In this document: positions 27,793 through 35,880 of the stretch, one piece after another
How the letters are laid out: every line of letters begins with the position of its first letter
Numbering within the stretch: position 1 is the first letter of the stretch
From: Candidatus Hinthialibacter antarcticus
Lineage (GTDB): Bacteria > Hinthialibacterota > Hinthialibacteria > Hinthialibacterales > Hinthialibacteraceae
Length of the DNA: 64,000 nt
NCBI GenBank assembly: GCA_030765645.1
Contig: JAVCCE010000021.1
Span: 1 to 64,000 of the forward strand
Direction of reading: 5' to 3'
Program-made: the position numbers and the translations under genes
The notes under the pieces: model-generated
Told to the model about the DNA's origin: nothing
The model's database searches: none
The model's input: only the letters and a program-made list of their open reading frames with translations

Positions 27793-28056
27793 TTAAACCT
27801 TCAACTCTTTTCGTATCTCAGAAAAGCTCGTGTTCGTCTGAAGATTTTCTAAGTTCCTTTCCCCCTCTTCCATTGCCTCAATCGTTTCTCGATTTGGAAC
27901 ACGTAGTTCAAATGGCAATCCTTGCCGGAGATTGACTTGCGCATAAAACATCCGAATGGCTTCCCCTTCGGTTATTCCCAGTTGTTGGAATACTTTGATG
28001 GCGGCTTCTTTCAAATCGCCGTCAATTCGTGTACTTATACGTTCATTCAGGCTCAT
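27793..28056 (-). CDS. DinJ/RelB-type antitoxin
   Basis: An antitoxin of 87 residues from the ATG at 28056. The N-terminal half (SLNERISTRIDGDLKEAAIKVFQQLGITEGEAIRMFYAQVNLRQGLPFEL) is a classic DinJ ribbon-helix-helix that binds its own promoter; the C-terminal helix wraps the toxin. A GGAG eight bases before this ATG supports it over a TTG six codons upstream. It is divergent from hemW across a short gap that must contain both promoters. Confidence 0.92.
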   Translation of the reverse strand: MSLNERISTRIDGDLKEAAIKVFQQLGITEGEAIRMFYAQVNLRQGLPFELRVPNRETIEAMEEGERNLENLQTNTSFSEIRKELKV

Positions 28057-28142
28057 TTGGCTTACTCCCTTCAATTATTGTACACCGTTTGGCGCCAGAT
28101 ACCACACGTTTTTTTGTGGAACAGAAAGGTATAATCTGAAAT

Positions 28143-29306
28143 ATGCCCTTAGGTTTGTACTTACACCTGCCATATTGCAAAACCAAGTGCACATACTGCT
28201 CGTTTGTGTCTGGGGCGCCGCGTTCTGACGAGGAAATCGACCGCTATCTGGATGCGCTGATTGTTCACTTGCAATCCGGGGCGGGGTTGGTTGACGGGCG
28301 TGAAATCTCCACCGTCTTTCTTGGCGGCGGAACCCCCAGCCTGATGGGTGCTGAACGGCTCGCGCGATTGTTCGAGGCCGTTCACAACGCGTATGCAATT
28401 TCATCCACTGCTGAAATCACCATCGAAGCCAACCCCGAAAGCGCGACTCAGGATTTATTTGAGCGCTTACGTCCATTGGGTCTGAACCGGGTCAGCCTGG
28501 GTGTGCAGTCGTTTCATGATGACGAATTACAGTGGCTGGGGCGGGTGCATTCGGTAGACGGCGTCTACCGGGCGGTTGAAGCGGTGCGCGGCGCGGGCAT
28601 CGACAACCTGTCGCTCGACTTGATCTTCGGGCTGCCAAACCAAAGCGAGAAACGCTGGGCGCAATCGGTCGAACGCGCTATCGAGTGTGATATCGACCAC
28701 TTTTCGTCGTACGCGCTTTCGTATGAAGACGGCACCCTGCTCGACCGATTGCTGCAACAAAACAAAGTAACCCCTGCCGATGATGAACGCTATGAGTCGA
28801 TGTACAACACGCTTCGCGAGATGATGGCGCAAGCGGGCTTTGAGCAATATGAACTCTCAAATTGGGCGCGGCCCGGCAAGCGCTGCGAACATAACTGCAT
28901 CTATTGGCGGCGCGATGAATATCTGGCCTTCGGCGTCTCGGCGCACGGCTGGTTCGACGGATTGCGTTACGGCCTGGAGCGCAACCCCAACCGTTATGTC
29001 GAATTGATCGAAAAACTAAACGCCAGCGAATCCGTATTACCTTTTGGAGAGGAGATGCTCGACGAGCAGACCATGCTCTCCTCAGACGAAGCCGCGTCGG
29101 ATGCTATGATCTTCGGGTTGCGGTTAACCCAAGGCGTTGACGTCGCTTGTTTCGCAACGCGCTATGGTTATCCGCCGCAAAAGCGCTGGGGCGAGGTGAT
29201 GAAGACGCTGCAAGCCAGAGGGTTGATTGACTTTAATTCACAACGCATTTGGCTCGCGCCCGACGCCTACTTTATCAGCAACGAAGCGCTGATGTATTTT
29301 TTGTAG
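28143..29306 (+). CDS. hemW: HemW-like radical SAM protein
   Basis: A 387-residue radical SAM protein of the oxygen-independent coproporphyrinogen oxidase-like family. The cluster motif CKTKCTYC gives Cys12, Cys16 and Cys19 (CxxxCxxC). Further blocks are FLGGGTPSLM, ITIEANPES, VSLGVQSFHDDEL and FGLPNQ. The HemN catalytic extension is absent from the N-terminus, and the length fits HemW, a heme chaperone, rather than true HemN. It is alone, divergent from the antitoxin gene. Confidence 0.9.
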   Translation: MPLGLYLHLPYCKTKCTYCSFVSGAPRSDEEIDRYLDALIVHLQSGAGLVDGREISTVFLGGGTPSLMGAERLARLFEAVHNAYAISSTAEITIEANPESATQDLFERLRPLGLNRVSLGVQSFHDDELQWLGRVHSVDGVYRAVEAVRGAGIDNLSLDLIFGLPNQSEKRWAQSVERAIECDIDHFSSYALSYEDGTLLDRLLQQNKVTPADDERYESMYNTLREMMAQAGFEQYELSNWARPGKRCEHNCIYWRRDEYLAFGVSAHGWFDGLRYGLERNPNRYVELIEKLNASESVLPFGEEMLDEQTMLSSDEAASDAMIFGLRLTQGVDVACFATRYGYPPQKRWGEVMKTLQARGLIDFNSQRIWLAPDAYFISNEALMYFL

Positions 29307-29380
29307 GTGCGTTCCCAAAACAGCAATGATGAAAAGGCAATTCGCATATTGATTATTAACAAACCAAATTCTGAAGGGGT

Positions 29381-29560
29381 GGCAAGGGCAAGGCGTCGCG
29401 AAGTGACGGCAGCCCTTGATACAACGAAACAAAAATATATCAGGCATGTAAAGGCGCAACGCGTTGCACCCGAATCCCCCCTGGGAGAAGGTTAGGATGA
29501 GGGATAAAAATGTTTAATGCCCTCACCCCAGCCCTCTCCCAGAGGGAGAGGGAGCAGGCC
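29381..29560. repeat. Chain of intergenic repeats before lepB
   Basis: In order: a GGGTGGCAAGGGCAAGG...GCAGCCCTTGA palindrome; a relative of 2100-2185; an inverted family C palindrome at 29478-29505; and a direct family C copy at 29518-29555. The two C copies face each other and can form one larger hairpin. Confidence 0.6.
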
Positions 29561-29636
29561 CTCACAAACTTTGGGGGAGGAACACATGGAAACGCGCTTG
29601 AATACTGACTTTTGAGAAACGACGTAGACTAACGCC

Positions 29637-30341
29637 ATGCGACGCTTATATTTGTATGCAGCCAAAAAACTGAACAACTTTCTCTGGGGACGCGCAATCG
29701 TTGCCCATTTCTCACGGCATCAATTACTTTATGAGAATGTTGAGGCGCTCTATATCGCGTTGATTCTGGCGTTATTCATCAAGGGATTTTTGTTTGAAGC
29801 CTATAAAATTCCATCGGCTTCCATGCACGACACCCTGCTCGAAGGCGACCGCATCTTCGTCAGCAAAATGATTTATACCTTTTTCGACGTACAAGTCGGC
29901 GACGTGGTGGTATTCAAAACCGAGGGCATTGAACCCATCGACCAACCCGACAAACCCTACTACATCAAGCGGGTGGTCGGGCTGCCGGGCGACATCATTG
30001 AAATTCGCGACGGCTACCTCTTTCGTAACGGCAAACGCTCCGAAACGCCCCCTTTTTTTCTGGAGAACTACTACATCTCGATGGATAATTTCAAGCGGGT
30101 GTTTGAAGTTCCGCCGGGACAGGTATACGTTTTTGGCGATAACAGTTTTAATAGTTACGACAGCCGTGGCTGGGGCGGGGTCCCGTTAGAAAATTTAGTG
30201 GGCAAAGCGTTTTTCCGCTTTTATCCATTTGACCGGGTCGGCGGCATCAACGGCGTACCGCCCATGCGCGCCAGCATTCGCCGCGGGCTGGATTTTGGGC
30301 AGGCGCAATTGAGCGCTCACCAATCCCCGGCCCAATCGTAA
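29637..30341 (+). CDS. lepB: Signal peptidase I, first of two
   Basis: Removes signal peptides from exported proteins at the outer face of the inner membrane. The catalytic Ser62 is in PSASMHDTLLEGDRIFVSK and the general-base Lys111 is in PYYIKRVVGLPGD; a further conserved block is FGDNSFNSYDSRGWG. One transmembrane helix is predicted at about 36-56, after a 35-residue cytoplasmic N-terminus. At 234 residues it is a minimal type I enzyme. It is followed by a close paralogue. Confidence 0.95.
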   Translation: MRRLYLYAAKKLNNFLWGRAIVAHFSRHQLLYENVEALYIALILALFIKGFLFEAYKIPSASMHDTLLEGDRIFVSKMIYTFFDVQVGDVVVFKTEGIEPIDQPDKPYYIKRVVGLPGDIIEIRDGYLFRNGKRSETPPFFLENYYISMDNFKRVFEVPPGQVYVFGDNSFNSYDSRGWGGVPLENLVGKAFFRFYPFDRVGGINGVPPMRASIRRGLDFGQAQLSAHQSPAQS

Positions 30342-30371
30342 TAAAAGAGAGACCAAAGTGAGGACGAAACA

Positions 30372-31064
30372 ATGATGCGTTTTTATCGGTATGTCGCCGA
30401 AAAAATGAAAAACTACTTGTGGGGGCGCCAACTGCTCAACCACATTTCACGCCACGGCTGGTTTTACGCCAACTTTGAAGCGCTCTACACCTCGCTGGTG
30501 ATTGTCTTGCTGGTGACGGCATACATCGTCATCGCTTACAAAATTCCATCCGCCTCCATGCACGACACCTTGCTCGAAGGCGACCGTATTTTCGTCAGCA
30601 AGTTCTTATATCAATTTAAAGACGTTGAAGTCGGCGATATCGTCGTGTTTCGCACCAAAGGCATCGAAGAAATTTATGACCCCGCCAAGCCATACTACAT
30701 CAAGCGGGTGGTGGGGTTGTCGGGCGATGAACTACGCATCCAAAACGGGCTCATTTATCGCAACGGCAAGCTGTTAGATACACCGGAATTTTTCTTGAGA
30801 AATTATTACACGCCCTATCGCTCAAACTCGCGCTTTACCGTCCCGGATGGCGAAATTTTCTGCTTCGGCGACAACAGTTATAACAGCCTCGACAGCCGCG
30901 CCTGGAGCGGCGTACCAATTGAAAACGTCGTCGGCAAGGCGTTCTTCCGCTTCTGGCCGCTTGCGCGGGTCGGGTTATTAAACGGCGTTCCGCCCGAACG
31001 CGCCCGCATCAACCGCGACAACACACCCGCGCCAATCGGTTCCGCTGCACTTCAAAGCAACTGA
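30372..31064 (+). CDS. lepB: Signal peptidase I, second of two
   Basis: A 230-residue paralogue of the preceding gene with the same catalytic positions, Ser62 and Lys111. The first 120 residues of the two align without gaps, including the LWGR and SRH motifs of the cytoplasmic tail, so this is a tandem duplication. The C-terminal halves differ more. Divergence around the substrate groove may mean different signal-peptide preferences. The genes are 30 bases apart with AGAGAG-type purines before the ATG, and coaX follows after nine bases. Confidence 0.94.
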   Translation: MMRFYRYVAEKMKNYLWGRQLLNHISRHGWFYANFEALYTSLVIVLLVTAYIVIAYKIPSASMHDTLLEGDRIFVSKFLYQFKDVEVGDIVVFRTKGIEEIYDPAKPYYIKRVVGLSGDELRIQNGLIYRNGKLLDTPEFFLRNYYTPYRSNSRFTVPDGEIFCFGDNSYNSLDSRAWSGVPIENVVGKAFFRFWPLARVGLLNGVPPERARINRDNTPAPIGSAALQSN

Positions 31065-31073
31065 AGGTCGATC

Positions 31074-31838
31074 ATGGTTGAAACGCTGTTAGCGATAGAT
31101 ATCGGCAATTCGCGCCTCAAGTTCGCCGCGTTTCGCAACGGCGATTTACTGCGCCAGGATTACCTGCCGTCTCTACCGGAATACGCTGACAAGGTTTGCC
31201 AGCAGGCGGCCTTGTGGCATGAGGAATTTCATTTCACCGCTTCGATCATTGCCTCGGTCTCGCCGCGTTTGGGCGACCTGATCGTCACCCATATCGAAAG
31301 TGATACCGGCCTTGTCCCGATTGCCGTCGAGCCCTTCAAACAAGACCTCTTGCCTCTGAAAGTCGATCGCCCTGAGACCGTCGGCGTTGACCGCGTAGTC
31401 AATTGTTACGCGGCGCTGCATCTCTACGGCGCCCCCGCCATCGTCATTAGCATGGGTACCGCGACCACGTTTGAGGCGCTCTCTGCTGACGGCGAATATC
31501 TGGGCGGCGCGATTGCGCCCGGCGTGAAAATTTCACTCGAAGCGCTTAGCCAGCGCACCGCGCTCTTGCCGCCCGCCGTGTGGAGAAAGCCCGCGCGCCT
31601 CATCGCCAAAAACACGCTGGGGCACATGGAATCGGGTATGTACTACGGCTCGATTAGTTTGATCGAAGGCATGGCGCGTCGCATGAAGGCCGAACTCGGC
31701 GACAACGCGAAGGTCATCGCCACCGGCGGCATCAGCGAAATTCTGGCGGAAGAAAACGTGTTCGACATACTCGACCCTGCGCTCACTCTCAAAGGCCTCA
31801 ACCTGATTTATACGCAGAAGGTCCTGAATAAAATCTAA
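31074..31838 (+). CDS. coaX: Type III pantothenate kinase
   Basis: Phosphorylates pantothenate in the first step of coenzyme A synthesis. The type III features are visible: ATP-binding IDIGNSRLKFAAF at residues 8-20, PETVGVDRVVN, SMGTATTFEAL and GAIAPGVKISLEALSQRTALLP. The 254-residue length is normal. It follows the signal peptidase genes closely and is probably cotranscribed. Its stop TAA at 31836-31838 abuts the 3' end of the convergent glycine-zipper gene with no gap. Confidence 0.95.
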   Translation: MVETLLAIDIGNSRLKFAAFRNGDLLRQDYLPSLPEYADKVCQQAALWHEEFHFTASIIASVSPRLGDLIVTHIESDTGLVPIAVEPFKQDLLPLKVDRPETVGVDRVVNCYAALHLYGAPAIVISMGTATTFEALSADGEYLGGAIAPGVKISLEALSQRTALLPPAVWRKPARLIAKNTLGHMESGMYYGSISLIEGMARRMKAELGDNAKVIATGGISEILAEENVFDILDPALTLKGLNLIYTQKVLNKI

Positions 31839-32039
31839 CTATTTTTCCTCGTCGTCTTTCTTACAGCTCACGTCGTAGGCGCTGCCCAGCGCCATGCCGA
31901 CGCCGATCCCGATAGCGATTCCAACGGCAATGTTACCTAACGCGACGCCAATCCCGGTCCCGACGCCGATGCCAATCGCGAGGCCTTGCACGAGGCCGTT
32001 TGAGTTATTTCTTTTCGGTTCGTCGTCTAAAAATTTCAT
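31839..32039 (-). CDS. Glycine-zipper small membrane protein
   Basis: A 66-residue protein. A charged N-terminus (MKFLDDEPKRNNSNG) precedes about 38 residues of alternating Gly/Ala/Ile/Val (GLAIGIGVGTGIGVALGN, VGIAIGIGVGMALGSAYD), the glycine-zipper pattern of tightly packed membrane helices, then SCKKDDEEK. Small proteins of this type are widespread but have no defined job. Its low-complexity repeated codons could raise doubt, but the start, polar ends and clean stop look real. Confidence 0.68.
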   Translation of the reverse strand: MKFLDDEPKRNNSNGLVQGLAIGIGVGTGIGVALGNIAVGIAIGIGVGMALGSAYDVSCKKDDEEK

Positions 32040-32058
32040 GCGGTTTCCCCAATCAAAA

Positions 32059-33204
32059 TTACGCCGAGGCCGTCTCTGACACAGTCTCTACCACACGTGG
32101 CAGAATTGCAACAAATTTCTCGATTTCTTCTTCGGTGTTGCTGGCGCCCAAGGTCAGTCGAACCGACGCAATCGCATCGGCGTCGCTGCGGCCCAGCGCT
32201 TTCAAGACGTACGACGGCGTGGGTTTTCCCGTCGAACACGCCGAGCCGGTGGCGATGCAAAAACCTTCGCTGTCCATGGCGCGGACAAACTCGCGGGCGT
32301 TGATATTGGGCAAGGTGACATTGAGCGTACCCGGCAGCACATCGTTCGCGGGGCTATTGCGTTTGACGCCTATCGCAAGCGCATCCACTTTTTGCCAGAG
32401 CCGGTCACGCAGCGCGGCGGCGCGTTGCGATTTTTGTTCGCGCTCCTTGCGGGCGATGACGGCGGCCTTGCCGAGGCCGACGATGCCCGCGACGTTTTCC
32501 GTCCCGGCGCGGCGGCCTTGTTCGTGCCCGCCGCCCTGCTGAATCGAAACCAGATCGACGCCCTTACGCACATACAGAGCGCCGACGCCTTTTGGCCCAT
32601 AAAATTTGTGGCCCGACAGTGAGAGCAAGTCAACGCCGATCGCGTTCACGTCAACCTCGATGCGTCCGACAGCCTGCACAGCGTCCGTATGAAACAACAC
32701 GCCGTGTTTTTTTGTGATTTCTGTAATCTCAGCAATCGGCTGAATCGAACCGATCTCATTGTTCGCGGTCATGATACTCACGATTGCGGTATCTTCAGTT
32801 ATCACTTTATCAACATCTGCGGGACTAACGCGGCCCTCACCATCAACGGGCAGGTAGGTCACTGTGCAATTCATGTACTGCTGCATGAATTCACACGCGC
32901 GAATAATGCCGGGGTGTTCGATGGCCGAGGTGATGATGTGTTTTTTGCCCGTCGAATAGACTGCGCCTTTGAGAGCCAGGTTGTCCGATTCCGTCCCGCC
33001 GCTGGTGAAGACGATCTCGTCTTCGCTGCAACCCAGCAGCCGCGCCAGTTGCATACGCGCTTTTTCGACCGCGTAACTCGCATCGACGCCCAGGCGATAG
33101 AGACAAGAGGCGTTGCCGAACTGCTCGTTGAGATACGGCTTCATCGCCGCGAACACATCGGGGTGAACCGGGGTGGTGGCGTTGTGATCAAAATAGGCGG
33201 GCAT
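32059..33204 (-). CDS. nifS: Cysteine desulfurase
   Basis: A PLP enzyme that takes sulfur from cysteine for Fe-S clusters or thio-modified tRNA. N-terminal YFDHNATTPVHP at residues 4-15, FTSGGTESDNLAL, SAIEHPGI, HTDAVQAVG, and the PLP lysine in SLSGHKFYGPKG. The active-site Cys lies in the loop ATGSACSTGKPTPSYVLKALG. The 381-residue length fits the NifS/IscS group. No iscU or mnmA gene is adjacent, so which acceptor it serves is open. Confidence 0.93.
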   Translation of the reverse strand: MPAYFDHNATTPVHPDVFAAMKPYLNEQFGNASCLYRLGVDASYAVEKARMQLARLLGCSEDEIVFTSGGTESDNLALKGAVYSTGKKHIITSAIEHPGIIRACEFMQQYMNCTVTYLPVDGEGRVSPADVDKVITEDTAIVSIMTANNEIGSIQPIAEITEITKKHGVLFHTDAVQAVGRIEVDVNAIGVDLLSLSGHKFYGPKGVGALYVRKGVDLVSIQQGGGHEQGRRAGTENVAGIVGLGKAAVIARKEREQKSQRAAALRDRLWQKVDALAIGVKRNSPANDVLPGTLNVTLPNINAREFVRAMDSEGFCIATGSACSTGKPTPSYVLKALGRSDADAIASVRLTLGASNTEEEIEKFVAILPRVVETVSETASA

Positions 33205-33370
33205 GGCGTCGTTCCTTTATTACGATTCGATTGCGTGAATGCAAGCAATTATAGACAGGTTCTTTTTCAGTAGCAGTGCAAACTACATAGGCAGCAAAAA
33301 ACCTATGCGCTTATCGAACAGAAAATGATAGAATGAGTATAAACCGAACGGACGCATGAAAGGCGAGATG

Positions 33371-33625
33371 ATGACCAAATGGCTCAAAGACTCCCGCGTT
33401 CAATGGGCGGCGCCCATCATGATATGGGTTTCATTTCTCATTGGAATGTTACTGACCGGCCCCGGCAGCGAAACCATTTTCAACTTAATCGCCTTGTTTA
33501 ATGTATCCGCGCTGGCGGCAGGCGTCGTCTTACTGGCGAGCGTGGTTCTTTATCGTTCGTTCTTTTTGCAGCTCACCACTTACCTCATCGGCCTCGGGCT
33601 GTGCCTGACGTTTCTTACGCACTAG
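33371..33625 (+). CDS. Small multi-pass membrane protein
   Basis: About 84 residues from the ATG at 33371. Two or three hydrophobic helices: WAAPIMIWVSFLIGMLL, LIALFNVSALAAGVVLLASVVLY and LTTYLIGLGLCLTFL. AAAGGCGAG lies just before this ATG; starts at 33356 and 33368 are also in frame. No family recognised. It is divergent from nifS; a CATAGG...CCTATG inverted repeat lies between at about 33286-33307. Confidence 0.6.
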   Translation: MTKWLKDSRVQWAAPIMIWVSFLIGMLLTGPGSETIFNLIALFNVSALAAGVVLLASVVLYRSFFLQLTTYLIGLGLCLTFLTH

Positions 33626-33709
33626 ACATTCGCATCAACAATAAATCATCGAAATGGTTCAGCGCCGTCACCCGCGGCGAACACCGCCGCATTGAATATT
33701 ACGAGTGAT

Positions 33710-34075
33710 TGTCGGGTGGGTTCTTACATGCCGTTAAAGGAAATTGAAAGATTGCTTGGTGGGCTGCTATCGCGAGCCCACCCTACCCGGCTCCTTCAAG
33801 TTTCGATTCCATATTTTTGAAATATTCAGCCGCCACGGAATCCGGCTTTGAAATATTCGCCAATCCCGGCGCGGGCGCTTGAGCAGACCATCAATAACCA
33901 GGCCATAGACGCGGCGCATGACGGCGTGGCTGGGTGGCAAGGGCAAGGACGCGATAGCGTCCAGCCCTTGAGAAAGCTTGACGTTGATTGAATTGTTATC
34001 AATTGAAGAAACCGCATTCAATCAAGGGCTGAATTCGCATTGCTCATTCTTGCCCTTGCCACCCAACCGTTTTTT
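33710..34075. repeat. Intergenic repeats between the membrane gene and dinD
   Basis: Family D pieces at 33712-33785 (GTGGGTTCTTAC...GCCCACCCTACC) and two copies of the GGGTGGCAAGGGCAAGG palindrome: one at 33930-33970 with the clear stem CAAGGGC-GGACGC / GCGTCC-GCCCTTG, and an inverted one at 34020-34070. No gene is seen from 33626 to 34212. Confidence 0.6.
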
Positions 34076-34098
34076 TCATCAATGAGCAAGCCTGTGAA

Positions 34099-34177
34099 AC
34101 GTGGGGGCATCTCTGTGAGCGCCTGTGCAAAAGGGCTTGAAAGCCCGCACTGAAGCGAAGAGGGATGTACCCACGCC
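34099..34177. repeat. Family A core hairpin, diverged copy
   Basis: Core only. The right arm GATGTACCCACGCC is intact but the left arm has decayed to ACGTGGGGGCATCTCT. The inner GTGC-AAAA-GGGC...GCCC-GCAC stem is kept. Confidence 0.65.
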
Positions 34178-34212
34178 AAACAGAAAAACTGAACAAGTAT
34201 CATATCAATAAT

Positions 34213-34241
34213 AAACGCCCCCGTATTTCCACGAGTGCGTC
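34213..34241 (-). terminator. Rho-independent terminator of dinD
   Basis: Minus-strand GACGCACTCGTGG, loop, ATACGGGGGCGTTT, starting immediately after the dinD stop codon. It is nearly identical to terminators at 35161-35192 and 35827-35860. One T-to-G change relative to the others weakens the stem. Confidence 0.75.
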
Positions 34242-35108
34242 TTATTGTAAACCATCCGACTCTTTTTCTTGAATTTGCGCTTTCGCATTCTTGGTGAGTT
34301 TTTTCTCTTCTGAATTGACGCGACGCTCAATCTTTTTTATGTCTTCAGCAGGCGGTAAATCTTCAGGGTGAATGCCCCGGTCGGTTAACACCTTTCGAAC
34401 GTCTTGATTATTTTTCACATGCTCATTGGTAATAACCGCTTCACTATTTAAGTCGTCTTTTTTGATATTGAAATTGGTGATTTCATTCGCGAAATCTTTG
34501 GCTTTAATGGTGATGACCGGAAGAAAATCGGCTAACGCTCTTTTTTGGGGAGCGCCCAATTTCTTTTTCATGTCTTGCGTTGACAAGCCGCCGAATAGCG
34601 CTGTGTCGCCTTTGCTGCGAATCAGCGCAAAGCTTTTCTCATCTTTGAGCCGTTCATAGATGATTCCAGAGAGCTCTTTTTCAGACAGCGTGAGTTTTTT
34701 TCGCGCATCTAAGCGTTCCATTTCTGCCAGCCGTTTTTCGATGACTTCTTGTTTACGGGTCTGAACAGCAAAATAGGTCTGCGCGAACGCAATGGGGTCT
34801 TTTGTCGAATCGCCGTTTTGCGCGATGAGATAACAGGCATAGCGAGTGAGCGCGATGTCTTCCACTTCACGTTCGGCGCCTTTGCCTGCTTTGATCATCT
34901 TACTGACATTAATAAAATGATCCTTAACCCCATAACCTGAATTTATACAAGATGTTTTCGCTTTATCTACCACCTTAGAAAAGTTCTGCCACTTGCTATA
35001 ACCCAATAGTGGCTGAAGATCTCGCGCAAGCCAAAATTCGATTTCTTTTTCGTATTGAACGATTTGTTCAAAGTCTTGATGAAGTTCGATGATCAGTTCT
35101 TTTTTCAT
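34242..35108 (-). CDS. dinD: DNA-damage-inducible protein D homologue
   Basis: A 288-residue protein matching DinD along most of its length: YEKEIEFWLARDLQPLLGYSKWQNFSKVVDKAKTSCINSG is the BRO-N-like N-terminal domain, then EVEDIALTRYACYLIAQNGD, KDPIAFAQTYFAVQTRKQEVIEKR, and GLSTQDMKKKLGAPQKRALADFLP. E. coli DinD inhibits RecA filament activity and is SOS-induced. A C-terminal NIKKDDLNSEAVITNEHVKNNQDVRKVLTDRGIHPEDLPPAEDIKKIERRV block is also conserved. The promoter region contains GAACAAATG, a possible damage box. The gene is often carried on mobile DNA. Confidence 0.93.
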   Translation of the reverse strand: MKKELIIELHQDFEQIVQYEKEIEFWLARDLQPLLGYSKWQNFSKVVDKAKTSCINSGYGVKDHFINVSKMIKAGKGAEREVEDIALTRYACYLIAQNGDSTKDPIAFAQTYFAVQTRKQEVIEKRLAEMERLDARKKLTLSEKELSGIIYERLKDEKSFALIRSKGDTALFGGLSTQDMKKKLGAPQKRALADFLPVITIKAKDFANEITNFNIKKDDLNSEAVITNEHVKNNQDVRKVLTDRGIHPEDLPPAEDIKKIERRVNSEEKKLTKNAKAQIQEKESDGLQ

Positions 35109-35132
35109 GTTGATTTTCCCCCGACGCTATAG

Positions 35133-35146
35133 TATACATTTGTTCA
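35133..35146 (-). promoter_or_regulatory. Possible SOS-type site in the dinD promoter
   Basis: Minus strand GAACAAATGTATAC, between a TTTACT and a TATACT separated by 17 bases that could be -35 and -10. It partly resembles the GAAC-N4-GTTC LexA box of Gram-positive type, with only the left half well matched. GAACAAATG also occurs upstream of the parD gene. No lexA gene is in the window to support it. Confidence 0.3.
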
Positions 35147-35160
35147 TCTTAAAAGTAAAC

Positions 35161-35192
35161 AAAAAAACGCCCCCGTATTTCTACGAGGGCGT
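35161..35192 (-). terminator. Rho-independent terminator of the ParDE-type pair
   Basis: Minus strand: GACGCCCTCGTAG, short loop, ATACGGGGGCGT followed by seven T. It is positioned after the toxin gene stop at 35209. Confidence 0.85.
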
Positions 35193-35208
35193 CTACTCGA
35201 CAATTCAG

Positions 35209-35529
35209 CTATTCGTTTAATTCAAACAAGGCATTTATATTTCTTGCGTCATGGTATATGTGGATCACTTGGAGTTTTCTATTTTTGATTCGATAAAATA
35301 CTAAGAACCGAGGAAACGAATGGATTGGAAAGAATCTTATATCATTCAATTTGGGGTTCTTACTTAGAAAGTGCTTGCCCATTTCGGGCAGTGCTGCGAG
35401 ATTGTCAATCGTATTAAAAACTTCGCGAAAGAATTTTTCTGCTGCGTTTGGCCTTTCAGCGCCAATGTAATTATAAATCTCTACAATGTCTTCAAGCCCT
35501 GAAGGCAAGATATTATAAGCGGTTTTCAT
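35209..35529 (-). CDS. ParE/RelE-family toxin
   Basis: A 106-residue toxin of the ParE branch: YNILPSGLEDIVEIYNYIGAERPNAAEKFFREVFNTIDNLAALPEMGKHF, followed by DIRFFPIHSFPRFLVFYRIKNRKLQVIHIYHDARNI. The VIHIYHDARN end is the usual ParE signature. ParE toxins poison gyrase, but some family members cut RNA. Its ATG overlaps the stop of the antitoxin gene by four bases. A strong terminator follows. Confidence 0.9.
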   Translation of the reverse strand: MKTAYNILPSGLEDIVEIYNYIGAERPNAAEKFFREVFNTIDNLAALPEMGKHFLSKNPKLNDIRFFPIHSFPRFLVFYRIKNRKLQVIHIYHDARNINALFELNE

Positions 35530-35780
35530 TTTGAGGTTTTGTTGAGAGAATCACGACACCGTTGATGTAGATCGCTCTTGATTTCTTCTGTCATTTCAAT
35601 TGGGGGCGAGTCTAACCGTTGAAGCAAGGTCTGTTCGAGCTCGCAGCGTTCTGACTCCGTACGGTCTTTATCAATAAGTGTTTGAATATACTGGTTGGCA
35701 TCAGAAAAGGCGCCAGATTGAACTTGGCCTTCTAGGTGTTTTTTTTGTAAATCTGTCAAAGAAACTTGAATCGGGTTCAT
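35526..35780 (-). CDS. ParD-like antitoxin
   Basis: An 84-residue antitoxin from the ATG at 35780, which has GAGGTGG just upstream. The N-terminus (MNPIQVSLTDLQKKHLEGQVQSGAFSDANQYIQTLIDKDR) fits the ParD ribbon-helix-helix; the C-terminal half, rich in Glu and Arg, should bind the toxin. A start further upstream at 35813 would add residues that do not fit the family. Confidence 0.85.
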   Translation of the reverse strand: MNPIQVSLTDLQKKHLEGQVQSGAFSDANQYIQTLIDKDRTESERCELEQTLLQRLDSPPIEMTEEIKSDLHQRCRDSLNKTSK

Positions 35781-35826
35781 AATCCACCTCAACAAGATTC
35801 TATCACAATTCATTTGTTCTTAAAAC

Positions 35827-35860
35827 AAAAAGACGCCCCCGTATTTCTACGAGGGCGTCT
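35827..35860 (-). terminator. Rho-independent terminator of the metK-ahcY operon
   Basis: Minus strand AGACGCCCTCGTAG, short loop, ATACGGGGGCGTCTTTTTG. It follows the ahcY stop at 35881 and matches the terminator at 35161-35192 almost base for base. Confidence 0.85.
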
Positions 35861-35880
35861 ACGAATCAATCTACGTTTGC

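Noticed and set aside
33286-33307. CATAGG...CCTATG as an Fe-S regulator site before nifS
   Set aside because: Only six-base arms and no match to the IscR consensus; not strong enough to call.
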